Assembly: GCF_003574425.1 (NCBI RefSeq)
Contig: NZ_QLIU01000022.1
Coordinates: 1-64,000, forward strand
Direction of reading: 5' to 3'
Length of the DNA stretch: 64,000 bases
Source of the DNA: Cysteiniphilum halobium
Lineage (GTDB): Bacteria > Pseudomonadota > Gammaproteobacteria > Francisellales > Francisellaceae
Shown here in pieces: positions 36,983 to 46,766 of the stretch. Under the pieces are notes generated by a model. The model searched no databases. It saw only the letters and a list, made by a program, of their open reading frames with translations, and was not told where the DNA came from. The translations under genes were made by a program, and so were the position numbers. Within the stretch, counting starts at the first letter, position 1, and each line of letters starts with the position of its first letter.

Positions 36983-38965
36983 ATGAATAGGCAAAAAGGC
37001 GCCTATGCACCGGTATTTTATCCATCGATTATTTTGATTGTACTATTTGCATTAATTGGCGTCTTGTGGCCAGAGCATGCTAAGTTATTTTTTGCAAGTA
37101 TCCAAAGTTGGTTAACATTAGAAACTGGATGGCTCTATATTCTAGGTATGGCTATCTTTGTCTGTTTATGTATTTTCCTGATGGTCAGCCGATTGGGGGA
37201 TATCAAGTTAGGTCCAGATCATAGTCTACCTGAGCATACTAGTATTTCTTGGTTTGCGATGCTTTTTGCTGCTGGCATGGGGATTGGTTTGATGTTTTTT
37301 AGCGTTGCCGAACCACTACAGCATTTTTTGTCACCGCCAGATGTTAGTGCAAGTAATAGTATTCTTGCTGCAAAAGATGCGATGAATGTGACCTTCTTTC
37401 ATTGGGGCTTACAGGCATGGTCAGTTTATGCAATAGTAGGTTTGGCTTTGGCATATTTTTCATATCGCCATAAATTGCCATTACTACCACGATCGGTGCT
37501 TTATCCACTTATTGGCAAGAGAATTCACGGTGTTATAGGGCATATCGTTGATGTATTTGCAATCCTAGGTACGATGTTTGGTATTGCGACTTCTCTGGGG
37601 CTGGGGGCGACACAGGTCAATGCAGGTTTACATTTTTTATTTAATGTCCCAGTCAATGTACCTGCGCAAACTATATTGATTATTATCATTACGTTAATTG
37701 CAACAACGTCAGTCGCGTTAGGACTAGAAAAGGGTATTAAGCTATTAAGTAACTTTAATATTATCATTGCCGTGCTGTTATTATTGTTTGTATTGTTTTT
37801 GGGTGGTTTTACCTCTTTATTGCAAGCCTTTGTGCAAAACACAGGAAGTTACTTAAGTAGCATTGTCAATAAAACCTTCAATCTCTATGCCTATGAGAAT
37901 AAGCAAGGGTGGTTAAGTGGCTATACCTTATTCTACTGGGGGTGGTGGATTGCATGGTCACCGTTTGTTGGGATGTTTATTGCTAAGGTGTCAAAAGGGC
38001 GCACCATTCGTGAGTTTTTGGTTGGTGTATTATTTATTCCGACAGGTTTTACCTTTCTTTGGTTAAGTGTCTTTGGCAACTCAGCGATTAATCTGGTGTT
38101 ACATGACCAGTCAATAGCATTGGTGCAAGCTGTGCAGCATAATATTCCGGTAGCATTATTTGAGTTTTTGCAGCATTTCCCATTGTCTTCAATTACTTCA
38201 ATACTCGCCTTGATTTTACTGGTAACATTTTTTGTAACTTCAGCAGATTCAGGCTCATTGGTAATTGATATTATTGCTACGGCAAATGCCAAAAAGTCCA
38301 TTGTATGGCAACGCATCTTTTGGTCATTACTGGAAGGTTTTTTGGCAATATCTTTGCTTTACTCAGGTGGTTTGGTAGCATTACAAACAGCAACAATTGC
38401 CAGTGCTTTTCCATTTTTAATTGTACTGTTTCTCATGTGTATCGCTTTGGTTAAAGCATTACGTGAGGATTACTTGCGATTATCAAGTATTCAAACCCAC
38501 TCAACTGCAGTGCAGTACACATCAGCAAACTCAAGTTGGCAGCAACGCTTAGATGGTCTTTTGATGTTACCCAATCGTGTGCAAGCACTAGACTTTTTGA
38601 AACAGGTGGTAAAGCCTGCGATTGAAAAAGTGGGGACACGTATTAAAAAAGAATTAGAAGTTCAAATTACAATGAATGAGGACAAAGTGCGCCTACTCAT
38701 TCCAAAGTCAGATGATATTGATTTTGTCTATAGCGTGCATATTCGCGCTTTTGCTTTGCCAAGCTATGCTAATGACGATGGCAAAGAAAACACAGATGAG
38801 CAAGAGAAGCACTATTATCGTGCTGAAGTATTTTTAGAGCATGGTGGACAACAATATGACATTATGGGCTATACCGAAGAGCAGGTGATTGCCGACATTT
38901 TAACACAATATGAAAAGCACCTTTATTATATTCATGTGTCAAATGCTGATAAGGCGCTTATATAA
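36983..38965 (+). CDS. BCCT-family betaine/choline transporter (BetT-like)
   Basis: Twelve-helix carrier of choline, betaine or carnitine, 660 residues. Signatures are FAAGMGIGLMFFSVAEPLQHF (about 95-115) and WGWWIAWSPFVGMFIAKVSKGRTIREF (about 316-342). About 150 C-terminal cytoplasmic residues (from KKELEVQITMNEDKVRLL) are as in osmotically regulated BetT. AGGAGG sits 8 bases before the ATG. No bet genes adjoin, so it probably imports an osmoprotectant rather than feeding betaine synthesis. Confidence 0.94.
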   Translation: MNRQKGAYAPVFYPSIILIVLFALIGVLWPEHAKLFFASIQSWLTLETGWLYILGMAIFVCLCIFLMVSRLGDIKLGPDHSLPEHTSISWFAMLFAAGMGIGLMFFSVAEPLQHFLSPPDVSASNSILAAKDAMNVTFFHWGLQAWSVYAIVGLALAYFSYRHKLPLLPRSVLYPLIGKRIHGVIGHIVDVFAILGTMFGIATSLGLGATQVNAGLHFLFNVPVNVPAQTILIIIITLIATTSVALGLEKGIKLLSNFNIIIAVLLLLFVLFLGGFTSLLQAFVQNTGSYLSSIVNKTFNLYAYENKQGWLSGYTLFYWGWWIAWSPFVGMFIAKVSKGRTIREFLVGVLFIPTGFTFLWLSVFGNSAINLVLHDQSIALVQAVQHNIPVALFEFLQHFPLSSITSILALILLVTFFVTSADSGSLVIDIIATANAKKSIVWQRIFWSLLEGFLAISLLYSGGLVALQTATIASAFPFLIVLFLMCIALVKALREDYLRLSSIQTHSTAVQYTSANSSWQQRLDGLLMLPNRVQALDFLKQVVKPAIEKVGTRIKKELEVQITMNEDKVRLLIPKSDDIDFVYSVHIRAFALPSYANDDGKENTDEQEKHYYRAEVFLEHGGQQYDIMGYTEEQVIADILTQYEKHLYYIHVSNADKALI

Positions 38966-38970
38966 CTGGG

Positions 38971-39183
38971 TTAGTCACACTTTGAATTTAAACGTTTTTT
39001 GAAGCGTTGCTGTAGTTTGTTTAGAATACTGCTTGCAGTCTTCTCAAATAAGAAAGGTAAGATAGCATGTATCGTGCAGAAAACACCGGCAGCAATCATT
39101 AAAATACCACAATAAAGAGCCTCTTTAGCGTGCTGAAAATATCCTTCATTGATATCGTTTAAATGTTTCGTCAAGTAATTCAT
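38971..39183 (-). CDS. DUF6356-like small membrane protein
   Basis: A 70-residue protein: HLNDINEGYFQHAKEALYCG, a hydrophobic stretch (about 23-47) with HAILPFLFEKTAS, and a basic C terminus. The pattern resembles the DUF6356 family as I recall it (ESYxEHxxxA, HALxPFLF). Two membrane helices are likely. It is convergent with the BCCT gene, 5 bases apart. Confidence 0.7.
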   Translation of the reverse strand: MNYLTKHLNDINEGYFQHAKEALYCGILMIAAGVFCTIHAILPFLFEKTASSILNKLQQRFKKRLNSKCD

Positions 39184-39346
39184 TTTAATCTCCTTTTAAA
39201 TCTCCCGATAGGTATGCTAAACAAGGAGCGCTATGATTGTCAAAATGTTACGGTGCTAATTCAACAAAGTGATATTTTTTGACAGGATTCAAACCAATAG
39301 TTGGTGTAAGCCGTGGGTTACCAAATCAGCCATCTTATCAGTGTGC

Positions 39347-40096
39347 TTAATAAGCATAAACATCAAATCGACTACTTTTACCAATTACTTGACTTGTTGG
39401 CTTATTATTGTCGATAAAATTTCCTAAACGTGGGCGCTTAACGATAATTTTCTTAGGCTTTAATGCTTTGGCTTGTTTCAAGAGTAGTTGATTGTTGTTA
39501 TCATCAATACCTACAAGCTCGTGTAACAGCTGCATGTTTTTTTTGACCTTGGCACTTTTGGTGCGTTCAGGGAACATCGGATCGAGATAGATAACATCAT
39601 ATTTTTGTGTGTGTTGCTTATGATTGAAGGTAATTGAGTTGGCAAAATACAGCCTAATACTATTGGCAATTGTTGTTAAATTTGGATCTTCTTTGGCACG
39701 TTGTAAGCCATCTTGAAGTAGCAAAAAAACATAAATGTTTTGCTCGATTGCGTCGATAATATGCCCGCGCGCAGCTAATGAAAAACTGTCTTGCCCCAAA
39801 CCGGCGGTCATATCTAGAACACTTAGTATGGCTTTGTTTTTGCCTTCAACTGCTTTAATTAAGTCAAGTTTTGCTGTATTTGGTTTGATGCGATTCTGAA
39901 TTTCATGGCTATTAAAGTCGACACAAAGAGTTAATATTGAACTACTATGTTTTAGGACTAATAGATTCTCTTCATGCTTGAGATAAAAACAGTGCTCAGG
40001 TAAGGTATTTAGTATCTTAAGATTTATAGATTCGGGGATGCTTAAATCAAGTAGTTGATTGCTGTTATTGGATTTCAAATAGTATACAGTTTGCAT
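39347..40096 (-). CDS. rsmJ: 16S rRNA m2G1516 methyltransferase RsmJ
   Basis: SAM-dependent methyltransferase of 249 residues. DMTAGLGQDSFSLAARGH is motif I. YLDPMFPERTKSAKVKKNMQ is the RsmJ (YhiQ) signature, with the DPMFP catalytic region and KSAKVKK. VKRPRLGNF lies near the end. Confidence 0.94.
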   Translation of the reverse strand: MQTVYYLKSNNSNQLLDLSIPESINLKILNTLPEHCFYLKHEENLLVLKHSSSILTLCVDFNSHEIQNRIKPNTAKLDLIKAVEGKNKAILSVLDMTAGLGQDSFSLAARGHIIDAIEQNIYVFLLLQDGLQRAKEDPNLTTIANSIRLYFANSITFNHKQHTQKYDVIYLDPMFPERTKSAKVKKNMQLLHELVGIDDNNNQLLLKQAKALKPKKIIVKRPRLGNFIDNNKPTSQVIGKSSRFDVYAY

Positions 40097-40108
40097 AAAT
40101 GATATGTC

Positions 40109-40990
40109 TTATTTCTTTCGTTTGGCGCGTGGATGGGTTTGATCGTAAACATTTGCCAGTTGTTGGAAATCAATGTGTGTGTAGATTTGTGTTGTTGAAA
40201 TATCACTATGTCCTAATAGATTTTGCACTGCAACGAGATCTCTTGAGGACTCAAGCAAATGACTAGCAAAAGCATGTCTTAGCATATGCGGATGAATATG
40301 CTTAGGTGCGTGTTCAAGCGCAAATTTCTCAAAGCGTTTTTGAATGCTGCGTGCTTGAATGGGGTCTCCCTTTAAACTCGTAAAAAGATAGTCATGGGAA
40401 CAATTTAGGTGTTGGCGAATGCTCAACCATTTATTGATTGCTGTGATAGCTTTGTCGCCAATAGGTACCATGCGTTCTTTACTTCCTTTTCCCAACACAC
40501 GAATCGTCTTTTGTGAGAAGTTGATTTGCTCAAAACGCAATTGAGCTAACTCACTAAGACGCAGTCCACTGGCATAGATAGTCTCAAGCATGGCAAGATC
40601 ACGAATTTCTAAAGCATTATTGCTTTGGTAGTCGAGCACCTGTTGTATTTGATCAACGTCGAGTGTTTTAGGGAGTTTTTTCGCTGCTTTTGGTGCTTTA
40701 ATTGCATAAGAGGGATCCTCAGTCATGATTTCATTGTTTAACAAATAGCGAAAAAAAGATTTAATGGCACTTAATTTGCGTTGGATAGACTTAGGGCTGA
40801 TGCCTTGGCTATGCAATGTTTTAAGCCAGAGCTTGATATCTTGTGGGGTGCTTGTTACAAGTTTTTTATCTTTGTTGTGTAAAAAGGCGTAAAATCGATT
40901 TAAATCACGCTGATAGGCATCAATGGTAAGATCTGAGTAATTACGCTCAAATTTCAGGTGATGTAAAAAGTCACTTAATTCTTGTGTCAT
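40109..40990 (-). CDS. xerC: Tyrosine recombinase XerC
   Basis: Resolves chromosome dimers at dif together with XerD and FtsK. Catalytic residues are visible: Arg144 (SGLRLSEL), His235 and Arg238 (HPHMLRHAFASH), His261 (LGHSDISTTQIY) and Tyr270. The ending VYDQTHPRAKRKK is XerC-like. I start at the ATG at 40990 (293 residues) rather than a TTG 39 bases upstream that overlaps the truncated antitoxin ORF. Confidence 0.94.
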   Translation of the reverse strand: MTQELSDFLHHLKFERNYSDLTIDAYQRDLNRFYAFLHNKDKKLVTSTPQDIKLWLKTLHSQGISPKSIQRKLSAIKSFFRYLLNNEIMTEDPSYAIKAPKAAKKLPKTLDVDQIQQVLDYQSNNALEIRDLAMLETIYASGLRLSELAQLRFEQINFSQKTIRVLGKGSKERMVPIGDKAITAINKWLSIRQHLNCSHDYLFTSLKGDPIQARSIQKRFEKFALEHAPKHIHPHMLRHAFASHLLESSRDLVAVQNLLGHSDISTTQIYTHIDFQQLANVYDQTHPRAKRKK

Positions 40991-41006
40991 AGTATTGTTC
41001 TTACAA

Positions 41007-41120
41007 CTAAGGTAAGCAAGCTTCGTCAAAGTTACACATTGCTTTTGTGCTAATAATATTTAGATCATGCATGCTTTTAGCTGAATGATATAAGACTTTG
41101 ATTAATGTTTTGTTGTTCAT
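41007..41120 (-). pseudogene. Truncated HigA-type antitoxin
   Basis: A 37-residue ORF with an AGAGGG ribosome site. The sequence MNNKTLIKVLYHSAKSMHDL continuing to TKAMCNFDEACLP follows the N-terminal part of XRE-type antitoxins (family pattern about xxSAxDLxxxGxIxxxTMxxFDxLCLP). The stop falls exactly after the CLP position, before any helix-turn-helix, and no toxin is adjacent. It is therefore probably a remnant. The remainder of the 41030-41368 gap shows nothing else. Confidence 0.6.
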
Positions 41121-41368
41121 AGTGTCCCTCTATTAAAGTTTGCTCTTGAAGCAATCTTTTTATGTTATCATTCGACAGTTTTATCAGTATCTATTTTGAG
41201 TATAGCTTTAAAGTGTTTTGCTCTTTTGGTGTAAGATTGCTTTTTGCGTTTTTAGCATAACCATAAATATATATTAAAATATCAAAATGGTAAAAACTTT
41301 ATAACAAACACACTACAGCATGTACTACAATGCGTTCTAATAGCACTTGATTTTGTTAAGAGGAAACG

Positions 41369-42031
41369 TTGGCAAAAAAGGCAATTTTATTAATTAATGG
41401 TGAGATAGATATTGAGTTTTGTAAGACATATATATGTGAGCATCTAGATAATTTACCGATTTATTGTGCCGATGGGGCATTTAATCAAATTCAAAATGCT
41501 AAAAATCTTGTTAACAAAGTGCAGATGATTATTGGTGATGGTGATTCAATCGATCATGCCAAACGGTTAAAGATCTCATATCAGCTAGATGAAGATCAAT
41601 ACTCTACCGATTTTGAGAAGGCTTTAAGTTGGCTTCAACAAAATGGTTACTATAAGTTGTTCTTATTTGGCTTTGGTGGCAAGGAGATGGATCATTATCT
41701 AGGAAATATATCAACGCTGCTTAAACATCAACATCAACTACAATGTAAAGCAATCGATCGCTATGGCATTTCGCAGCTAATGCATAAAGAGATGGATATA
41801 ATCAAGGCAAAGGGAAAAATGGTGTCAATTGTGCCACTGTTTGAACTTGTGGACTTAACGTTGCGAGGTTTTGCCTTTGATTTGGATAAATACACCTTGC
41901 GCTTTGGTCAGGAGCTTGGCATTCGCAATTATGCACTTAAGGATAAACTCTTTATTGATTATGTACATGGCAATGGCTTGCTATTTTTATCACACAATTC
42001 TTATCATCGATTTTTGGTAGAGAGAAAATAG
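41369..42031 (+). CDS. thiN: Thiamine pyrophosphokinase
   Basis: Transfers pyrophosphate from ATP to thiamine. ADGAFNQI, IIGDGDSID, DQYSTDFEKAL and FGFGGKEMDHYLGNISTL are the TPK catalytic-domain motifs. SIVPLFE opens the C-terminal thiamine-binding part. It begins with TTG; AGAGGAAACG just upstream is a good ribosome site and no ATG lies near, so TTG is probably genuine. 220 residues. Confidence 0.9.
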   Translation: MAKKAILLINGEIDIEFCKTYICEHLDNLPIYCADGAFNQIQNAKNLVNKVQMIIGDGDSIDHAKRLKISYQLDEDQYSTDFEKALSWLQQNGYYKLFLFGFGGKEMDHYLGNISTLLKHQHQLQCKAIDRYGISQLMHKEMDIIKAKGKMVSIVPLFELVDLTLRGFAFDLDKYTLRFGQELGIRNYALKDKLFIDYVHGNGLLFLSHNSYHRFLVERK

Positions 42032-42219
42032 TTAGCATTGTGCAGAAAATGATTTGTTTTTTACATAGTCTTGCTATACTGGGTGCGACTTTTTGGTATT
42101 TGAGTGATTTTTGTTCTTATATGTAAGTGACTTTGTCATGCTACATATATCCACTAAGCGCATAAGAGTACATGGAGTCAGTAAAGTTTAATTTAAAATA
42201 TAGTAAGAGAGTATAGGAT

Positions 42220-42426
42220 ATGTCGCAACAAACAGGTGCCGTAAAATTTTTTAATGAGACAAAAGGCTTTGGCTTTATCAAACCAGATAATGGTGGTTCA
42301 GATCTTTTCGTTCATGTCACTGCATTAAATGGTTTACAAACATTAGCAAATGATCAACGCGTTTCATTTGATATCGAAGACGGACGCCGTGGTCCACAAG
42401 CAGTTAACGTTCAAGTTGCTGGATAA
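42220..42426 (+). CDS. Cold-shock-domain protein (CspA family)
   Basis: A 68-residue nucleic-acid-binding beta barrel. RNP1 is KGFGFIKPD and RNP2 is LFVHVTAL. It acts as an RNA chaperone. A gap of nearly 190 bases upstream, after thiN, is consistent with the long 5' leader usual for csp genes; no further leader structure was worked out. Confidence 0.95.
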   Translation: MSQQTGAVKFFNETKGFGFIKPDNGGSDLFVHVTALNGLQTLANDQRVSFDIEDGRRGPQAVNVQVAG

Positions 42427-42503
42427 TTTATTTCATCATTAGCACTTTAAACTTTAAGTAGTGCATTCACTATCTAGAATGATTTTCATCATATGAGCAA
42501 GCT

Positions 42504-42580
42504 CGGGGCGTAGCGCAGCCTGGTAGCGCGTTAGCATGGGGTGCTAAAGGTCGTGGGTTCAAATCCCGCCGTCCCGACCA
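42504..42580 (+). tRNA. tRNA-Pro (GGG anticodon)
   Basis: A 77-base cloverleaf starting CGGGGCG, paired with CGTCCCG before ACCA. The anticodon arm TTAGCATGGGGTGCTAA shows GGG between T and T/G flanks. The D arm AGCGCAGCCTGGTAGCGCG and T arm GGTTCAAATCC are intact, and CCA is encoded. The sequence is close to E. coli proL. Confidence 0.96.
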
Positions 42581-42682
42581 TTTATATCGTTCCTAAACCA
42601 TAAGCAGAACTTTCATGCCATTTTTTAGGTACTTGCCAGTGGTATGGTAAAACCTAGGAATGATTTTGTTAGCGACATCGCT

Positions 42683-42799
42683 TCACATATTGATACGGAT
42701 TTTTGCAATTGATTGATGGGTGTTTTCGTCAAATTTGATTAGTTCACCGTAGTGGTGTGCTGGTGCCTTTTCTAAATTTCTAATATTCGCATAGTACAT
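42683..42799 (-). CDS. Possible small protein (38 residues) after rpiA
   Basis: An ATG 7 bases after rpiA opens a 38-residue frame, MYYANIRNLEKAPAHHYGEL, ending in AKIRINM. Composition looks protein-like, but there is no clear ribosome site, and in-frame sequence after the stop also reads open. It could be the start of a truncated gene. Confidence 0.3.
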   Translation of the reverse strand: MYYANIRNLEKAPAHHYGELIKFDENTHQSIAKIRINM

Positions 42800-42806
42800 T
42801 TTTGCT

Positions 42807-43484
42807 TTATTCAATAATATCAATTTGTTCTTTGTCATTAGCGATCAGTAAGATATCCGCGGGATTGACGGCAAATAAGCCATTGCATACTACGCCGGTT
42901 ATTTGGTTGATTTGCTGCTCAAGCTTTAGTGGGTTATCAATCATCAAGTTATGAATATCAATAATAATATTGCCATTATCAGTAATAACGCCTTCGCGAT
43001 AGATGGGTTGACCGCCTAGTTTCATTAACTCTTTGGCAACATAACTACGTGCCATAGGAATGACCTCAACAGGCAAAGGAAAGCGTCCTAATTGTGGTAC
43101 CATCTTGGTTTGATCAATAATACAGATGAATTGCTCACTAGCAACACGGCAAATTTTCTCACGTGTTAGTGCAGCACCTCCCCCTTTGATCAGCTCGCGA
43201 TGCTTATTTGCTTCATCAGCCCCGTCGATGTAAATATCCACTTTATTTGGATAGTTTAAATCAACGACTTCAAAGCCATGTTCTTTAAGGCGTTTTGTGC
43301 TTTCTTCTGAGCTGGAAACTGTCAGTTCAACTTTGGATTTAATTTTTACAAGTTCATCAATAAAAAAGTTAATCGTTGAGCCTGTACCAACACCAACGGT
43401 CATTCCTGGTTTGATATATTCAATTGCCGCACTTGCAGCAAGTTTTTTTAAGTCATTTTGATCCGTTTTTTTATTGAAAAACAT
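42807..43484 (-). CDS. rpiA: Ribose-5-phosphate isomerase A
   Basis: Interconverts ribose-5-phosphate and ribulose-5-phosphate. [15 protein letters not shown] is the phosphate-binding N-terminal motif. [11 protein letters not shown] carries the catalytic Asp residues and [11 protein letters not shown] the catalytic Glu/Lys loop. 225 residues, family length. Confidence 0.96.
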   Translation of the reverse strand: MFFNKKTDQNDLKKLAASAAIEYIKPGMTVGVGTGSTINFFIDELVKIKSKVELTVSSSEESTKRLKEHGFEVVDLNYPNKVDIYIDGADEANKHRELIKGGGAALTREKICRVASEQFICIIDQTKMVPQLGRFPLPVEVIPMARSYVAKELMKLGGQPIYREGVITDNGNIIIDIHNLMIDNPLKLEQQINQITGVVCNGLFAVNPADILLIANDKEQIDIIE

Positions 43485-43879
43485 GCGTTATGATATCCAA
43501 ATAATAATAGATGGCTCATTTTGGCATATTTATGGGAGATTACAAAGGCAGTTAGCAGTGAAAAATAAGGCAGGATTATAGATTGGGCTGATATGTGTTA
43601 GATTAGGAGTAGGAGAGATAGTAAAAAACTCTACAAATCCATATAATCATGTGAGTGGAAACAAGTCTTTATAAATTATATTGATCAAAATATAAGCTAA
43701 ATTTATATAAATGGCAAATGTCGCACAAAGATTTAGTTAAAATCCTACATATTTTGATAATTATTTTGTCCATAATGTCACACATGCAATGGATGGCGAC
43801 CTTAATGGATGAAGGTAGAAATGGATAGCCCCCCCAGCATGGATGAGTTTTAATAGGATATGGATATCCTGAAACCCAC
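43485..43879. other. Intergenic region between queG and rpiA
   Basis: A 395-base gap, AT-rich on the left. On the right are a run of seven C (around 43830) and an inverted repeat AGGATAT-GG-ATATCCT (about 43856-43871). A 78-codon leftward frame crosses it but has low-complexity, non-protein-like composition. No convincing gene. Confidence 0.4.
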
Positions 43880-44968
43880 CTAAAATTTTGCCATCTGTTG
43901 CTCAATTCCCCAATTAATATGATCTAAGAGTAAGACATTGTTTGTATGCGTTTGTTTAGCTGTTTCAAGGAGCGCGATGATTTCCGTTGAAAAGGGCGCA
44001 TTACCAAGGGCAACGTAGATATTTCTAAGCCAAGCATGATAGCCAATGCGACGAATAGCAGAGCCTTCGGTTTTTTTAAGAAACTCTTGTTCTGACCATT
44101 GTGCTAAGTTAATAAGACTTTGATTACTTAAGTGCGAGCGAGCAAGAAAATCCGGCTCAGTTGTTATAGGTGCTTCTTTATTAATTGGGCATACGAGTTG
44201 GCAGTCATCACAGCCGTAGATGCGATTGCCAATGGCCTGGCGATATTGCAGTGGAATCATTCCTTTGTTTTCAATGGTCAGATAAGAGATACACTTATTG
44301 GCATCAATCACTTTATTATTAACAATGGCATTGGTAGGGCATGCTTTAATACACGCTTGGCATTTGCCACATTGATCAGCTATTAGAGGCTGTGCAAATG
44401 CACTAAAATCAAGATTAGAGTAAATGCAACCAATAAAGAAAAAAGAGCCATCGATTGGATGTAGTAGATTACTGTTTTTGCCTATCCAGCCAAGGCCTGC
44501 TTTTTCAGCTAATGGCTTTTCTAGCACTGGTGCGCTATCAGTAAAAACACGTGCACTATGTTCTGGGAAAATACTTTGAATAAAATTGCTTAGCTTACTT
44601 AACTTTTGACGCAATACCTTATGGTAATCGCGACCGTGTGCATAAACAGAAATCGCGGCATCAACGCTTGGAGTTGCTAGTTTTTGGCGAATGCCTTTAA
44701 AACAATAAGCCTGAGGTAAATAGTTTAAACGTATAACAATAATACTTTTCGTGCCAGTAACAAGCTCATGAGGTGTGTATCGTTTGCTGCCATGTTTGAC
44801 CATATACTCAAGATCAGCATGATAGCCTTGTTCAATCCAGCTTTGATACTTAGGTATATACTGATTAAGTTGGCAGTCAGTGACTGAAATATCAGAAATG
44901 CTTAGCGTGTTAAGTGCAAATTGTTTAATACTACTCCACTGTTCTAAGTTTACGCTGTTTGAGTTCAA
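43880..44968 (-). CDS. queG: Epoxyqueuosine reductase
   Basis: Cobalamin-dependent last step of queuosine synthesis. The DUF1730 N-terminal part contains RLNYLP and YAHGRDYHKVLRQKL. The 4Fe-4S clusters are formed by CGKCQACIKACPT and CDDCQLVCP. 362 residues; a HEAT-like C terminus follows. Confidence 0.95.
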   Translation of the reverse strand: MNSNSVNLEQWSSIKQFALNTLSISDISVTDCQLNQYIPKYQSWIEQGYHADLEYMVKHGSKRYTPHELVTGTKSIIVIRLNYLPQAYCFKGIRQKLATPSVDAAISVYAHGRDYHKVLRQKLSKLSNFIQSIFPEHSARVFTDSAPVLEKPLAEKAGLGWIGKNSNLLHPIDGSFFFIGCIYSNLDFSAFAQPLIADQCGKCQACIKACPTNAIVNNKVIDANKCISYLTIENKGMIPLQYRQAIGNRIYGCDDCQLVCPINKEAPITTEPDFLARSHLSNQSLINLAQWSEQEFLKKTEGSAIRRIGYHAWLRNIYVALGNAPFSTEIIALLETAKQTHTNNVLLLDHINWGIEQQMAKF

Positions 44969-45155
44969 TGTTTTTAGGCTATCAGAGACAGATTTGGTAG
45001 CTTTAATTGTACTGCAATATGATGATAAATAATACAGCTATATACTACAAGTCTCTGTATGCGAAGAAAAATTTGTAACTTTTACAATAAATATTTGTTT
45101 TACTTTTCTTTTTATCTTATTGTGAAAATTCAAAAAATATAAAAGGATTTGTTCC

Positions 45156-46148
45156 ATGGTAAAAGAAATTCATATTACTGATTATGTTACAGGTATGCCT
45201 AAAACTGAAAGCTTTAAAACTGTTGAAATAACAGTACCTGAATTAAAGGAGGGTGAAGTCCTAGTTAAAAACAACTGGATGTCTGTTGATCCATATATGC
45301 GTGGTAGAATGATCAATCGAAAATCATACATCCCACCGTTTAAATTGAATGAAGCACTTGAAGGTTCGGCAGTAGGAACTGTCCAAGCATCTAAGCATAA
45401 AGATTTTATGCCAGGTGATATTGTTATCAGTATGAAAGGATGGCGTGAGCAATTTATTGCTAAAGATCGTGAATTAGTTAAATTGCCAGATACATCATCA
45501 CCTGAGCATTATCTTGGTTTACTTGGTATGCCAGGGTTAACGGCATATTCAGGCCTTTTAAAAATCGGTCAACCAAAATGGGGAGAAACTGTTTTTGTAT
45601 CTGCTGCTTCTGGTGCTGTTGGCTCTCTTGTATGCCAGATAGCAAAAATAAAAGGTTGCAAAGTAATTGCCAGTGCGGGTAGTGATGAAAAGGTTAAGTG
45701 GCTAAAAGAAGAAATAAAGGTAGATGCAGCATTTAATTATAAAAAGTACAATGATTTGAATGTTGCTTTGAAAGAAGTTACACCTAATGGTATTGATATT
45801 TATTTTGATAATGTTGGTGGCGATCATCTTGAGGCAGCGATTAATCAGATGAATACACATGGTCGGATTGTTGTGTGTGGTATGATTTCTCAGTATAACC
45901 TAGATAAACCAGTGCCTGGGCCAGATAACCTTATCCAAATTATCAGTAAAAGGTTGCTCATGCAGGGTTTTATTGTTTCTGATTATGACAAAGTAAAACC
46001 TGAGTTCTATAAAGACATGCAGCAATGGATTAACAATGGTGATATTAAATATGAAACACATATTTATTATGGAATTGAAAATGCATCAAAAGCATTTATT
46101 AATCTTTTTAGGGGTGAGAATCTTGGCAAGATGCTTGTGAAGCTTTAA
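45156..46148 (+). CDS. Zinc-independent NADP oxidoreductase (MDR family)
   Basis: A 330-residue medium-chain reductase like CurA and leukotriene B4 dehydrogenase. NNWMSVDPYMRGRM opens the substrate domain. GMPGLTAYSGLL and VFVSAASGAVGSLVCQIAK (NADP fold) follow, then FDNVGGDHLEAA. It lacks the zinc-binding cysteines. It reduces an enone or aldehyde; the physiological substrate is unknown. Confidence 0.92.
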   Translation: MVKEIHITDYVTGMPKTESFKTVEITVPELKEGEVLVKNNWMSVDPYMRGRMINRKSYIPPFKLNEALEGSAVGTVQASKHKDFMPGDIVISMKGWREQFIAKDRELVKLPDTSSPEHYLGLLGMPGLTAYSGLLKIGQPKWGETVFVSAASGAVGSLVCQIAKIKGCKVIASAGSDEKVKWLKEEIKVDAAFNYKKYNDLNVALKEVTPNGIDIYFDNVGGDHLEAAINQMNTHGRIVVCGMISQYNLDKPVPGPDNLIQIISKRLLMQGFIVSDYDKVKPEFYKDMQQWINNGDIKYETHIYYGIENASKAFINLFRGENLGKMLVKL

Positions 46149-46165
46149 GCCAAAAGAGAAGCCTA

Positions 46166-46347
46166 ATGGTAGATAAAATAGAAGTTGAATATAAAGTGCC
46201 AGAAATCTAGAAACATATAGTGCTAAAAAATTTATGCATGTTGGCAGTTCTTCATATCTTCTAAGATGGTTAAATGAAGAATATTAGCGTGAATCTATTC
46301 ATAAAGGATACCAGGCTGTGGTAAAGAAACTGGTTAACCTAGTTTGA
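46166..46347 (+). pseudogene. Degraded small gene after the oxidoreductase
   Basis: MVDKIEVEYKVPEI ends in TAG. Protein-like sequence resumes in another frame: TYSAKKFMHVGSSSYLLRWL then NEEY, a stop, RESIHKGYQAVVKKLVNLV and TGA. At least one frameshift and two stops are present. The family is not recognised. Confidence 0.5.
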
Positions 46348-46390
46348 TTATTAACCTTGCAATTAAAACTATAATTCTCTGGCATGTTGC

Positions 46391-46657
46391 TTATTCAAAT
46401 AATCCTTTTTGGTGCTTTGCATCAAATAGTAGATCATCTACTTTGACACCAAGGTAGTTTGCAATTGGTCCTAATATTAGAATGCTGGGATTGCATTTTC
46501 CATTACAAATCTTGCTTATGGTCCCAGTTGACATGCATAAGGCACGAGATATTTCCACACTGTTGATACCTTTCTTATGCATAAGGCACCTTATGTTCTT
46601 TCCAATGATATACAGTTTGCGTATTTCATCATCATCGCGACCTATAGATAATTCCAT
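46391..46657 (-). CDS. XRE-family helix-turn-helix regulator
   Basis: An 88-residue DNA-binding protein. IGKNIRCLMHKKGINSVEIS and RALCMSTGTISKICNGKCNP form the five-helix XRE domain, followed by LGPIANYLGVKVDDLLF. I favour the ATG at 46657 over a TTG 18 bases upstream. No toxin or phage gene adjoins; it diverges from the structured RNA candidate at 46767. Confidence 0.85.
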   Translation of the reverse strand: MELSIGRDDDEIRKLYIIGKNIRCLMHKKGINSVEISRALCMSTGTISKICNGKCNPSILILGPIANYLGVKVDDLLFDAKHQKGLFE

Positions 46658-46766
46658 TATTTTGCGAGTGCTCAAGTGATTATGCTTTAGGGAATGCTAT
46701 AAAAAACACAAAATTTATTCAACAAAAATATTGTAACACATAAAAAATGTTGATATCATTAATGCC

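Noticed and set aside
43669-43905. Leftward ORF of 78 codons between queG and rpiA
   Set aside because: Composition is unlike a real protein (Cys/Trp/Tyr-rich, AT-driven), there is no ribosome site, and it overlaps the end of queG on the same strand.
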